From: Erwinia amylovora
GTDB taxonomy: Bacteria > Pseudomonadota > Gammaproteobacteria > Enterobacterales > Enterobacteriaceae
Assembly (NCBI RefSeq): GCF_017161565.1
Contig: NZ_CP066796.1
Location: 2,108,001 to 2,172,000 of the forward strand
DNA: 64,000 bases
Direction: 5' to 3'
Below, piece after piece: positions 43,806-53,523 of this stretch; within the stretch, counting starts at the first letter, position 1; every line of letters starts with the position of its first letter. A program made the translations under genes and the position numbers. The notes under the pieces were generated by a model that was not told the origin of the DNA, did not search any database, and saw nothing but the letters and a program-made list of their open reading frames with translations.

Positions 43806-44526
43806 ATCTTCCTCCTGGATAAAGAGTTAAGAAAGATGCTGTAGGCAATGAGGGGGAACCGCGTGTTCTGACCAGTAAAACAGAGAGAAACGCCTGCCGT
43901 CAGACGACGATGAGAGGGTCGTGGTTTTTCTCACCATGTCAACCCCTTAAGTGCGGACAACATCGCAGCTTATTATAGGATAATTTCCAGATAACACCAA
44001 AAAATGCAAAATAACCCTATGATAAAAAAGATAATGCAGTTCAGGCTAATTCAGCTTTTCTACTTTTGATTCAACGATGCTGACCGGCAATTTCAGCAGG
44101 CTGATACTATCTGCACTGACGGACCAGTATAACAGTTTTTTAATAAACGCTACCCTGCCGGCTGGTGAACCGTGTTGGATATCAGCCGGCCGGCCGGGGC
44201 TGCTTCACAAGGCCTGCTTCTTTAAAATCAACTCTTTCAAGGCGTTACAGTGGCTCGCCTTGTGCCCCTCTAACCTGTTTCATCACCTGCGGGTAACAGC
44301 GGGACAGCTCTGCACAGCGGCCAAATACATGATGCGTAGCGCCAGTAACCGGACTAACAGGTTTTTTTCGCGCTTTTTAAGCAAAAAACAGCCATTTTCC
44401 AGACAAGTCTGAGATACTGGTGTTAGTTTCCCACATTTTCACTCAACCTGTCTGGATACCTTATATTGTGTTAAAAATTGGCAACAGCCCGGCCGATCGC
44501 CAACCTCAACACCAAGGGGGGCGATA
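43806..44526. other. Intergenic region otsB to the DUF1275 gene
   Basis: About 720 bases with the otsBA promoter at the left. A 111-codon frame (44077-44412, rightward) has no recognisable motif and I take it as chance. Nothing else supported. Confidence 0.45.
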
Positions 44527-45258
44527 ATGCTGCGCATGATGATTAAAAGAAAACGTGAAAGGACGCACGCTGAAGACCGGTATCTGGCGCTGGTACTGGC
44601 CACCAGCGCCGGTTTGCTGAATGCCATGGCGCTGGGGGCATTCGGTATTTTTCCATCGCATATGTCCGGCAATGCTGCGCAATTATCCTCTGAGGTCTCC
44701 AACGTCGACATCAGGGATCTGAAGTTTTTGCTGGCCATTCTTACCGCTTTTGTTATCGGCTGCGTAACGTCGCGGTTGATAGTGATGTACGGCGTCAAAC
44801 ATCATCTGCGCACGATATTCAGTATCGTTCTGCTGACTGAAGGTGTGATGTTGATGCTGCTGTCGGCGTTTGAAACGTTTTTTTATGCTGCCGGCAATAA
44901 CCGCGAGGCGATTGTCTGCCTCGGTTTTTTAATGGGGATCCACAATGCCACGTCCACCCAGCTCTCTAACGGCCGCGTGCGCTCCACTCACGTTACCGGC
45001 ACCCTGACCGATGCGGGGATCGCGCTCGGTTCCGTACTGACCGCCTGGTTCCAGCGCGACCGTTCACAGCCGATGACCGCCGCATGCCAGCAGTTTGTGA
45101 CTCATCTGGTGACCATTGTTTCTTTTCTGAGCGGAGGTATGGCTGGCCTGCTGTTATTCGAACAGTTTAGCTTCAGCTCAATGATCGCCGTAGGTATGTT
45201 CCTGGTGCTGATTGCCATCAGCTCGATCGTAATCACCGTGCGCATTGCGCGATATTAA
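44527..45258 (+). CDS. DUF1275 (YoaK-like) inner-membrane protein
   Basis: 243-residue membrane protein of the YoaK/DUF1275 family with about six hydrophobic segments. MALGAFGIFPSHMSGNAAQL and STHVTGTLTDAGIALG carry the two family motifs (HMSGN and HVTGT types), which suggest an internal repeat. Substrate or role unknown. AAGGGGGG precedes the ATG by 6 bases. It stands alone between otsB and umuD. Confidence 0.85.
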   Translation: MLRMMIKRKRERTHAEDRYLALVLATSAGLLNAMALGAFGIFPSHMSGNAAQLSSEVSNVDIRDLKFLLAILTAFVIGCVTSRLIVMYGVKHHLRTIFSIVLLTEGVMLMLLSAFETFFYAAGNNREAIVCLGFLMGIHNATSTQLSNGRVRSTHVTGTLTDAGIALGSVLTAWFQRDRSQPMTAACQQFVTHLVTIVSFLSGGMAGLLLFEQFSFSSMIAVGMFLVLIAISSIVITVRIARY

Positions 45259-45380
45259 CCCGCCAGCTGCGGCCCGGCGTCAGGCTTTGCTCCGCTGTAA
45301 AAAGTTAAATTCCGTGCCTGTTCAAATGCTTCCTGAAATTCTCTGGCGGGTGGCTTGATCGTTCCGGTTAATCGCTGATA

Positions 45381-45396
45381 CTGTATATAAATACAG
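45381..45396 (+). promoter_or_regulatory. LexA (SOS) operator of umuDC
   Basis: CTGTATATAAATACAG fits the LexA consensus CTGT-N8-ACAG perfectly and lies 20 bases before the umuD start. It is almost the E. coli umuDC operator. Confidence 0.93.
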
Positions 45397-45415
45397 TTAT
45401 ATTGGAATTGCCGTT

Positions 45416-45835
45416 ATGCCGCTTATCCGTCCGCTCGACATTGATTGCTCCCTGCTACTTCCGTTGTTCTCCGAGCGCGTCCCCTGTGGTTTTCCCAGCC
45501 CTGCTCAGGACTACGTGGAAGATCGCATCGACCTGAATAAACTCGCTATTAAGCACCCAAGCGCCACCTATTTTATTAAAGTCAGCGGTGACTCGATGTG
45601 CGAAGCAGGGATCGGCGATGGGGATTTGCTGATCGTTGATCGTTCGCTGAACGCAGTTCATGGCGATATCGTGGTGGCCGCCATCGCCGGTGAGTTTACC
45701 GTTAAGGAGCTGCGCACCCATCCGTTTCTGCAACTGGTGCCGCATAACCCTCACTACTCGCCCATTTCATTCCGAAATGAAGAGGAGCTGGAAATCTTTG
45801 GCGTGGTCACTTTTACCCTGAAAGCGCATAAGTAA
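45416..45835 (+). CDS. umuD: SOS mutagenesis protein UmuD (pol V accessory subunit)
   Basis: UmuD is cleaved with help from RecA to UmuD', which joins UmuC as DNA polymerase V. The 139-residue product has the length of E. coli UmuD. The cleavage site C24-G25 (RVPCGFPSP), the catalytic serine S60 ([10 protein letters not shown]) and lysine K97 (FTVKEL) are all present at the E. coli positions. It lies two bases before umuC under a LexA operator. Confidence 0.97.
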   Translation: MPLIRPLDIDCSLLLPLFSERVPCGFPSPAQDYVEDRIDLNKLAIKHPSATYFIKVSGDSMCEAGIGDGDLLIVDRSLNAVHGDIVVAAIAGEFTVKELRTHPFLQLVPHNPHYSPISFRNEEELEIFGVVTFTLKAHK

Positions 45836-45837
45836 TC

Positions 45838-47100
45838 ATGTTTGCCCTGGTTGATGTGAACAGCTTTTATACCTCTTGTGAAACCGTTTTTCGCCCCGAT
45901 CTGCGGGGAGAAGCGGTGGTGGTGGTATCAAATAACGATGGCTGCGTGATTTCACGATCTGCGGAGGCAAAATTACTGGGCATAAAAATGGGGGAACCCT
46001 TTTTTAAAATAAAAAACAGTACCTACCCCTCCCGGATCCATGTATTCAGTTCCAATTATGCGCTCTATGCCGACCTCAGTGAACGGGTTATGCAGACGCT
46101 GACCGATATCGCTCCCGCCATTGAGATATATTCCATTGATGAAGCCTTCGTTAATCTGACTGGCGTCAGCCACTGCGTATCTCTTGCGGATTTCGGTCAT
46201 GAGATGCGCAATCAGGTGTTAAGAAATACCGGGCTGACGGTTGGCGTGGGCATTGCGCAAACCAAGACGCTGGCGAAGCTGGCCAATCATGCAGCGAAAA
46301 AATGGCCGGCTACCGGCGGCGTTGTCGATTTAACCCATATTGACCGCCAGCGCAAACTGCTGGCGCTGGTGGCGGTAGAAGACGTTTGGGGCGTTGGGCG
46401 GCGTATCAGTAAAAAGCTCAATCTGATGGGCATTGAGACCGCACTCGATCTGGCAGAAAGCTCGCTGTGGGTGATCAGGAAACATTTTAACGTCGTGCTG
46501 GAAAGGACCGTGCGTGAATTGCGTGGTGAACCCTGTCTGGCGCTGGAAGAGTTTGCCCCGACCAGGCAGCAGATCGTCTGTAGTCGCTCGTTTGGCAACC
46601 GCCTGACGCAATATTCAGACGTGCATCAGGCCGTTTGCGCCTATGCCGAGCGAGCCGCAGAAAAGCTGCGTGGTGAGCGGCAGTTCTGCCGTTTTATCAG
46701 CGTGTTTGTACGCACCAGCCCACACGCAGACAACGAAGTTTACTACGGCAACCAGGCGTCAACCCGGTTGATGACGCCGTCAAATGATACGCGTGACATT
46801 ATTCGTGCCGCAACCGAATCGCTGGAACGTATCTGGATAGACGGACACCGCTATATGAAAGCCGGCGTCATGCTGGCAGATTTCTACAGTAACGGGGTTT
46901 CGCAGCTTAACCTGTTTGATGAACAGCGCGTATGGGCCAACAGCGCCGCGCTGATGCAAACCATCGACAGCTTAAATCATTCGGGTAAAGGCAAGGTCTG
47001 GTTTGCCGGCCAGGGGATAGAGAAGGCCTGGAAGATGAAGCGGGAGATGCTCTCCCCCGCTTACACCACTCGCTATGCCGATCTTCCCGTGGCGAAGTGA
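45838..47100 (+). CDS. umuC: Error-prone DNA polymerase V catalytic subunit UmuC
   Basis: Y-family polymerase for translesion synthesis. The 420-residue product (E. coli 422) has the catalytic motifs MFALVDVNSFYTSCE and EIYSIDEAFVNL, helix-hairpin-helix region VEDVWGVGRRISKKL, and the little-finger domain. The C-terminal QLNLFD resembles the beta-clamp binding motif. Chromosomal umuDC appears intact. Confidence 0.97.
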   Translation: MFALVDVNSFYTSCETVFRPDLRGEAVVVVSNNDGCVISRSAEAKLLGIKMGEPFFKIKNSTYPSRIHVFSSNYALYADLSERVMQTLTDIAPAIEIYSIDEAFVNLTGVSHCVSLADFGHEMRNQVLRNTGLTVGVGIAQTKTLAKLANHAAKKWPATGGVVDLTHIDRQRKLLALVAVEDVWGVGRRISKKLNLMGIETALDLAESSLWVIRKHFNVVLERTVRELRGEPCLALEEFAPTRQQIVCSRSFGNRLTQYSDVHQAVCAYAERAAEKLRGERQFCRFISVFVRTSPHADNEVYYGNQASTRLMTPSNDTRDIIRAATESLERIWIDGHRYMKAGVMLADFYSNGVSQLNLFDEQRVWANSAALMQTIDSLNHSGKGKVWFAGQGIEKAWKMKREMLSPAYTTRYADLPVAK

Positions 47101-47225
47101 TGCGGCGATGTCACCGATGCTATATGCCCCTGCCGGACGACACCTGTTCTGAGCCGTCACGCATAGCGATATGCCGGGCAACAGAAAGATAACCGCATGG
47201 TGCGTTCAGCCGACTGCTATAGCCG

Positions 47226-48203
47226 TCAGAGAATATTTTTCTCGGCAAGATCGAGGGCAAAATAGCTGAAAATAATATCGGCACCGGCGCGTTTGATCGC
47301 CCCCAGGCTTTCCAGCACCACTTCGCGTTCGCTGATGGCCCCCGCCTGCGCGCCGAATTTAATCATCGCGTACTCACCGCTCACCTGGTAGGCCGCCAGC
47401 GGCAGCCGGGTGCGATCACGGACTTCGCGCAGAATATCCAGATAGGCACCCGCCGGTTTAACCATCAGCGCATCCGCCCCTTCCGCTTCGTCAATCAGCG
47501 ATTCGCGAATCGCTTCGCGGCGGTTCATCGGGTTCATCTGGTAGGTTTTGCGATCGCCTTTCAGCGAGGTGCCAGCCGCTTCACGGAACGGGCCGTAGAA
47601 GGAGGAGGCAAACTTAGTGGAATAGGACATGATGGCAGTATCGGTAAAGCCAGCCGCATCCAGCGCGTGGCGGATCGCCGCCACCTGGCCGTCCATCGCC
47701 GCCGACGGCGCGATAAAATCAGCGCCTGCAGCGGCGGCCACCACCGCCTGTCTGCCAAGGTTTTTTAACGTGGCATCATTATCCACGCCGTGCTCATGCA
47801 GCACGCCGCAGTGGCCGTGGCTGGTGTACTCGCAAAAACAGGTATCGGACATCACTATCATTTCCGGCACCGTCTTTTTGCAAATACGTGACATACGCGC
47901 AACCAGCCCGTTCTCATTCCAGGTATCGCTGCCGTCAGCATCGGTATGGTGAGAAATACCAAAGGTCATCACCGACCGCACGCCCGCTTTGGCAATACGC
48001 TCAATCTCATACGCCAGGCGCTTTTCCGGAATGCGCATCACGCCCGGCATGGCAGCAATCGGCTTATAGTCGTCAAGCCCTTCTTCGACAAAGATCGGCA
48101 GCGCCAGATCGTTCAGGCTGAGGCTGTTTTCCTGGAACAGAGAGCGAAGAGAAGCGGACTGGCGCAAGCGTCGTGGACGCTGGATAGGAGAATAGCTGGA
48201 CAA
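47226..48203 (-). CDS. hemB: Delta-aminolevulinic acid dehydratase (porphobilinogen synthase)
   Basis: HemB joins two 5-aminolevulinate molecules into porphobilinogen in haem synthesis. The 325-residue product (E. coli 324) has the zinc-binding cysteines in [14 protein letters not shown], and the two active-site lysines in [16 protein letters not shown] and [14 protein letters not shown]. It stands alone, convergent with umuC. Confidence 0.96.
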   Translation of the reverse strand: MSSYSPIQRPRRLRQSASLRSLFQENSLSLNDLALPIFVEEGLDDYKPIAAMPGVMRIPEKRLAYEIERIAKAGVRSVMTFGISHHTDADGSDTWNENGLVARMSRICKKTVPEMIVMSDTCFCEYTSHGHCGVLHEHGVDNDATLKNLGRQAVVAAAAGADFIAPSAAMDGQVAAIRHALDAAGFTDTAIMSYSTKFASSFYGPFREAAGTSLKGDRKTYQMNPMNRREAIRESLIDEAEGADALMVKPAGAYLDILREVRDRTRLPLAAYQVSGEYAMIKFGAQAGAISEREVVLESLGAIKRAGADIIFSYFALDLAEKNIL

Positions 48204-48440
48204 AACAACCTCGTTTTTAGCGGGTCATCCACCGGATATCGGCTCCGGTGATGATGAAATAAATAGTGTGCTAACAGTATACCCCAAGGCGCACGATGAC
48301 AATCTTTCAGCATTAACTGCCCCCGCTGGCGGCACAGAATGTGTCACCTGACGGCCTTGCAACACGTTTCCTCTTGAAAGAGGGCAACAAATGGCGCTTT
48401 ATTAACCTTACCTGCTTTCTGTTAATTTATGGAAACCATC

Positions 48441-49007
48441 ATGTCTGAAAAAAAATCACTTACGTTTGTCACCCTGTTGGGCAGCCTGCGTCAGGCCTCG
48501 CTTAATGCCGTGATAGCCAACAGCCTGCCCGCGCTGGCCCCTGCAGGCATTGAAATCAGCGCTCTGGGGTCCATTGCCGACTTCCCCCATTACAATGCTG
48601 ACATTGAGGCAAAAGGTTTTCCGGCTGCGGTGCTGGCGATGGGAAATGCGATTGCCGCCGCCGACGGCGTGATTATCGTCACGCCGGAATATAACTATTC
48701 ACTGCCCGGCGCGCTGAAGAACGCCATCGACTGGCTGTCACGTCTGGCGGAAAATCCTTTCGCTAATAAGCCGGTCGCCATTCAGACTGCCTCACCGGGG
48801 GCGATTGGCGGTGCGCGCGCCCAGTATCATCTGCGCCAGAGCATGGTGTTTCTCAATGCCCGGGTGTTGAATAAGCCGGAAATTTTCATCGGACAGGCCA
48901 GCAGCCGCATTGATGTGGAGAGCGGCACCATTAACGACGAAAGCACCCGTCACCACCTGACCGCCCAGCTGGAAGCGCTGGCGCTGGCTGCGCGCCGCCC
49001 GGCATAG
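48441..49007 (+). CDS. chrR: NAD(P)H-dependent FMN quinone/chromate reductase
   Basis: Soluble flavoprotein reducing quinones and chromate (ChrR/YieF family). The 188-residue product has the length of E. coli ChrR and shares TLLGSLRQASLNAVIANSLP, IIVTPEYNYSLPGALKNAID and GGARAQYHLRQSMVFL, the FMN-binding regions. I took the second ATG (48441), which gives the family start and has GGAAA upstream. Confidence 0.88.
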   Translation: MSEKKSLTFVTLLGSLRQASLNAVIANSLPALAPAGIEISALGSIADFPHYNADIEAKGFPAAVLAMGNAIAAADGVIIVTPEYNYSLPGALKNAIDWLSRLAENPFANKPVAIQTASPGAIGGARAQYHLRQSMVFLNARVLNKPEIFIGQASSRIDVESGTINDESTRHHLTAQLEALALAARRPA

Positions 49008-49101
49008 CTACTGATTGTGCGAAAAAATGGCAGACGGCGGCAACCTTTGCCAATATTCCGTCCATACTGAGCAGATAAAAAAAACCGACTCAGGAGTGAT
49101 G

Positions 49102-50436
49102 ATGGAGTTTTTAGGCTGGACTGCCGCTACAGGTGGCTTACTGTTGTTGATCTCTCTGGCATCAGGGTGGATTAGCCGGGGACCGGTAACGGGATTCGCC
49201 CTCTACCTGTTTGCCGGTATTGTTTGCGGGCCGTGGGTGCTGGATCTGTTGCGCATTGATATTGCAGCGCATGCCTCGCTGGCGAAAAACCTGACCGAAA
49301 TCGCTATGGCCGCGTCGCTGTTCATTACCGGACTGAAATTAAGGCTGCCGCTTAACGATCCGGGCTGGCGCATGGGCCTGCGGCTGGCGTTTCCCGCCAT
49401 GTTATTGACGGTGGCGGGCGTCACGCTGGCCGCGCATCTGCTGGCCGGGTTTTCCTGGCCCCTGGCACTGGCGTTTGGCGCTATCGTAGCGCCAACCGAC
49501 CCGGTGCTGGCCAGCCTGATTTCAGTCAATAATGCCAGTGATAGCGATAATCTGCGCGTTTCGCTGTCGAGTGAAGCCGGTTTGAACGACGGCACCGCCC
49601 TGCCGCTGTTGATGCTGGCGGTGGCACTGCTGACCGGTAGCGGCGAAATATCCTGGGCCTTTTTCAGCCACTGGGCGCTGGTTGATGTGCTGTGGGCGGT
49701 AGTCGGCGGCAGCGCGATTGGTTTTGTCCTCGGCCGCCTGATCGGACAGTATGCCACGCACCTGCGTCATACCCAGCAGGATGTCGCACCTAATGACTTC
49801 CTCGCGCTGGCGCTGATCGCCCTTAGCTATGCGGCGGCTCAGGCGCTGGATGCTTCCGGTTTCCTCGCGGCATTTGCGGCCGGTGTCGGACTGCGACGCG
49901 CCGAAATTGGCGTGGTGCGGCGTTTTCCCTCCCAGGACTATCAGCAAGGTAACCCGCATCCACCGGCCGAGGAACTGGTCAATCCTAACGCCCGACATGC
50001 ATTTGCAGGGACCAATCCGGCCAGCTCCGCCGGGCTGGTAGTGAGCGATGCGCTCTCTTTTGGCGACACCATTGAGCGCCTGTTCGCCGCCGCCATTATT
50101 ATCGTGCTGGGTATCACCCTCGCGCAGCACTGGAACCCGAATGGGCTGCTTTTGGCCGCGCTGCTGTTTGCAGTCATCCGCCCGCTGTCGGTATGGATTG
50201 CCACGGCTGGCATGAAAACCCCCGGCCTGCAGCGGGCCACCATCGGCTGGTTAGGCATCCGCGGTATCGGCAGTATTAACTATATTGCCTGGGCTTACAC
50301 CCACGGGCTGTCGGGCGCTGAGGCAACGCGCATGGCCGATATGGCTTTCACCCTGATCGTCGCCAGCGTGGTGGTGCACGGCATTTCGGTGACGCCGCTA
50401 CTTAACTGGCGTCAGGCGCGCCGCAGCCGCAAATGA
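49102..50436 (+). CDS. CPA1-family sodium/proton antiporter
   Basis: Inner-membrane monovalent cation/proton antiporter of the CPA1 (NhaP/NHE) family, 444 residues with about 12 hydrophobic segments. The family signature is in FGAIVAPTDPVLASLI and SSEAGLNDGTALPLLML, where the acidic residues bind cation, and in WLGIRGIGSINYIAWAY near the C-terminus. CAGGAG lies 5 bases before the ATG at 49102; a frame further upstream has no such site. The transported ion cannot be told. Confidence 0.87.
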   Translation: MEFLGWTAATGGLLLLISLASGWISRGPVTGFALYLFAGIVCGPWVLDLLRIDIAAHASLAKNLTEIAMAASLFITGLKLRLPLNDPGWRMGLRLAFPAMLLTVAGVTLAAHLLAGFSWPLALAFGAIVAPTDPVLASLISVNNASDSDNLRVSLSSEAGLNDGTALPLLMLAVALLTGSGEISWAFFSHWALVDVLWAVVGGSAIGFVLGRLIGQYATHLRHTQQDVAPNDFLALALIALSYAAAQALDASGFLAAFAAGVGLRRAEIGVVRRFPSQDYQQGNPHPPAEELVNPNARHAFAGTNPASSAGLVVSDALSFGDTIERLFAAAIIIVLGITLAQHWNPNGLLLAALLFAVIRPLSVWIATAGMKTPGLQRATIGWLGIRGIGSINYIAWAYTHGLSGAEATRMADMAFTLIVASVVVHGISVTPLLNWRQARRSRK

Positions 50437-50444
50437 CCCCGCGC

Positions 50445-51743
50445 TTATCCCTGCTGCTTGCCGGGCTGCTTAAACGGCGGTAGTCCGACAAGATAGGTTC
50501 TCAACAGATCATGCCTGATCATAATGCGCAGAATGCCAAGGAACACCAGGAATTCTGACAGCACCAGAGAGCTGGCGGCGCCGATAGCGCCAAACTGCCA
50601 GGCCAGCAGGCAGCAAACGGGAATATTGATCAGCCCAACGATAAACATCACATGCATACGCTGCTTTGCCAGCCCGTGTGGGATAAGGATTTGCAATCCG
50701 GCAGGATAGCAAACGTTGCCAAAGATAAAGCCACAGACGGCCACCCGCAGAACATTGGCAGAATCATGAAACGCTGCGCCCAGCAGGATGCGCACCACGT
50801 AGTCCGCAAAGAAGAAGGTGAACACCACGATAAACAGGCTGATCAAAAATGAGAGAGAGATGCTTTTACGCGTGGCGGCAATCGCCATAGCGCGATCCTT
50901 GTGAAACAGATGACTGACTCGTGGGAAAAACGCGTTACCTATCTGTTCTGGCACTGAATTAGCCGCCTTTTTCAGACGGTCGGCCCCGTTATACAACCCC
51001 ACCGTATAAGTACTGGTGAGACCGGCAAGGATCAGCACGTTGACGCTGTTAAACATGTTGGCGCCGAAAATAGCCAGAAACACATGCAGGCTGTCCCTGA
51101 TGCGTTGCACAATCTCACGTGCTTCAAAGCGATAGCTGCCGATGACCCGCATCTGCACCACCAGGGCAAGGGTAATCATTGCCGAGATAAACGCCACCAC
51201 CCCAGGGATCAGCGCCGCCAGCCAGGTGTCTTCCGGCGATCGTACCAGCAGGAAAGTGAGTGGAATGGAACAGAACTGCCCGATGGTAGAGATGATCGAG
51301 GTCTTACCCAGCTTTTCAAACCCTTGCATCAGCCAGCCGAAAGACAATAGCTGTCCGTAAAGCACCGATGAATTAGCCAACACAATAAAAAACAGCTTGT
51401 GCCATGCCGGATTGAGCCAGGTTGCCAGCAGCACAACCGCCAGCGTTAAGGTACCCAGGATCATTTTTGCATTGAAGGTTGACCAGAACAGCTGTGTTAC
51501 TTTCAATTTGTCGTGGCGATGCTGGGCAATATCCTTGGTGGTGTAAATGTTGAATCCCCAATCGGAGATGGTGCTGCAATACACGACGCAGGCAAGCCCC
51601 AGCGCCAGAAGTCCCATATGTTCCACACCAAGGGTGCGGGCCAGATAAGGCAGGGTCACCAGAGGAAAGATAAATGATGTCCCGCGATAAGCCAGCAGCG
51701 AGAGAAGATTTATCAATAAACCTTTATCAATTACTTTAGCCAT
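50445..51743 (-). CDS. Polysaccharide flippase (Wzx/RfbX-type)
   Basis: 432-residue membrane protein of the PST/MVF superfamily with about 12 helices, which moves lipid-linked oligosaccharides across the inner membrane. It opens with INLLSLLAYRGTSFIFPLVT and LPYLARTLGVEHMGLLALGL, the PST N-terminal pattern, and has NGADRLKKAANSVPEQIGNA, a stretch seen in enterobacterial RfbX. Its ATG overlaps the stop of the upstream glycosyltransferase by one base. No polymerase or sugar-nucleotide genes lie nearby. Confidence 0.85.
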   Translation of the reverse strand: MAKVIDKGLLINLLSLLAYRGTSFIFPLVTLPYLARTLGVEHMGLLALGLACVVYCSTISDWGFNIYTTKDIAQHRHDKLKVTQLFWSTFNAKMILGTLTLAVVLLATWLNPAWHKLFFIVLANSSVLYGQLLSFGWLMQGFEKLGKTSIISTIGQFCSIPLTFLLVRSPEDTWLAALIPGVVAFISAMITLALVVQMRVIGSYRFEAREIVQRIRDSLHVFLAIFGANMFNSVNVLILAGLTSTYTVGLYNGADRLKKAANSVPEQIGNAFFPRVSHLFHKDRAMAIAATRKSISLSFLISLFIVVFTFFFADYVVRILLGAAFHDSANVLRVAVCGFIFGNVCYPAGLQILIPHGLAKQRMHVMFIVGLINIPVCCLLAWQFGAIGAASSLVLSEFLVFLGILRIMIRHDLLRTYLVGLPPFKQPGKQQG

Positions 51744-52729
51744 TAGCCCCTGACCTTTAGCAAAAATCTCTTTATGGTTGGCGTTCTCTGCTTGATCCTG
51801 AGCAGATTAAAGTATATTTCCGGTTTTCTTAACAGTAACCAGTCAACAATCCGCGCAGGTTTCAGATTTTTCCCGAAATAAAGTATCGCATGCCGGAGAT
51901 AATCTGGCATAGGTTCACTGCTGACCACAAAAAGGTGGATCATAAGCCTGAATGAATGAATTAAATAGAGATAGCGTAATTCAGCACAATCGGTTAGCCG
52001 GACTAATTTCTCCCAGGCAGCGATGAAAGCCTGGTAACGCTGGAAAAAGTAGGATTCATCTTTACTGCTGTTGGTGAGAGATCCGCTGCGCACACGCTGC
52101 CTGTAATAAACATGTCGGCTAACAAAAGCGGTGCCGCAGCGCATAAAGGCTCCGAGGCTGAACAGATGATCTTCATGCACGCGTTGCACATATTTCAAAT
52201 TATATCTATCAATGACTTCTTTTTTGATAACATAATTCCAGGTAGCTGAAGTATAAGTTCCATTGCGCAGCAGGCCTTGAAACACGTCAAGGGCGGGCAA
52301 CAAACCAAACTGATGATGCTTTACTTTTCTCCAGGTTTGTTGAGGATTGCCATCGGCAAAACACAGTGAATTAAAACAGAACAGCTCCAGTTCCGGCCAT
52401 TGTTGAATGGTACAACTGAGTTCAGTGAAAAGCCCCTTACACACCACGTCATCAGGATCACAAAAGAAGATAAACTGGCCATTGGCCAGCGTGACGCCGT
52501 AATCGCGCGCTGCACCCGCGCCCCCGTTAGGGATAGTGACCACACGTACCCGCTTTTCCCGGGCGTAATGCTCGTCCAGGCGTAGCAGCGTATCGTCGGT
52601 TGAGCCATCATTAATAATGATCAGCTCATTCGGTGCGGGTATTTCTGCCAGTAAAGAATCGACACATTCAATAATATAACCCGCAACGTTACAGGCAGGA
52701 ATAATTACTGACAAAAGTTTTTCTGCCAT
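51743..52729 (-). CDS. Family 2 glycosyltransferase
   Basis: 328-residue GT-A fold transferase. It starts MAEKLLSVIIPACNVAGYI and has IINDGSTDDT, GGAGAARDYGV, FFCDPDDVVCKG (the DxD metal-binding motif) and QRVHEDHLFSLGAF. The frame is open 13 codons further up; I chose the ATG at 52729 by family start. The ribosome site is weak. Coupled to the flippase by TAATG, so they probably serve one glycan. Sugar and acceptor unknown. Confidence 0.85.
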   Translation of the reverse strand: MAEKLLSVIIPACNVAGYIIECVDSLLAEIPAPNELIIINDGSTDDTLLRLDEHYAREKRVRVVTIPNGGAGAARDYGVTLANGQFIFFCDPDDVVCKGLFTELSCTIQQWPELELFCFNSLCFADGNPQQTWRKVKHHQFGLLPALDVFQGLLRNGTYTSATWNYVIKKEVIDRYNLKYVQRVHEDHLFSLGAFMRCGTAFVSRHVYYRQRVRSGSLTNSSKDESYFFQRYQAFIAAWEKLVRLTDCAELRYLYLIHSFRLMIHLFVVSSEPMPDYLRHAILYFGKNLKPARIVDWLLLRKPEIYFNLLRIKQRTPTIKRFLLKVRG

Positions 52730-53523
52730 CACTATTATCTCTTTTTCTGAAGTCGAATTAATTAACACCAGAAAAAATAAAATATCAACGGCGCATTATC
52801 ATCATGAAATCTTTTAGGAATGCGCCTAATACGCAGCCAATAAGCAAACAGTTAAGAAAAAATAAAATATTACTCCCCTGAGGAAATTAATTATTTAAAT
52901 GAAAATTAAACAAGAAACAGATTAACCGGCAGTAATTAATTCAAAGTTAATTAACAGAAGTGTGTGAGCAATGGTAAATAAGGTAACTTCAAAGCTTCCC
53001 AATCAATTTAAACAAGAGTAAAACGCGGATAACAACCAGGACTAATCTGTAGGGAAAGTGATGTCTCGGGGTAACAAAAGGCGATGAGTTGTAACACGCT
53101 TCTGGAAACTGATTTCTGACATTGGCTGAAATTGAGTCTTCATCACGTTGCGTTAGCGCTACTCTCTGCGTATAGCTGCTGCGATGTCCCCGCCGGCGCA
53201 TGATATTTTATTTACACTTTCCCCCCCTGCTCCCGCGGTCTGCGGCCAGAAACATATTGGAGGAACTGTTGCCAGTTAGCACAAAAAACAGTGACAAATC
53301 CTGTTGACAAAGCCACCTTGCGAAAATAAATAGCGATAAAGCGGTGAAAAATCAAACCGTCGATGACAACGTCCGCTCCCGGTTGCCAGCGCTCTATCGG
53401 CAATAAAAGTAAGGGATATTTATCTGTCCAGTCCTTATCACGCTATGCGTCAACGGGGCAGGCGCTTGCGCTGCTCACAGGCTTAGGAATGGATGTGGAA
53501 GCGGGCACGAGGTTTCGCGCCTG
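52730..53523. other. AT-rich intergenic region before the glycosyltransferase
   Basis: About 790 bases with no gene I can support. The part 52780-53000 is markedly AT-rich, as is common upstream of silenced or acquired glycan genes. The right part has only short chance frames. Confidence 0.5.

Noticed and set aside
44077..44412. 111-codon frame before the DUF1275 gene
   Set aside because: No ribosome site, no recognisable motif, mixed composition; likely chance.
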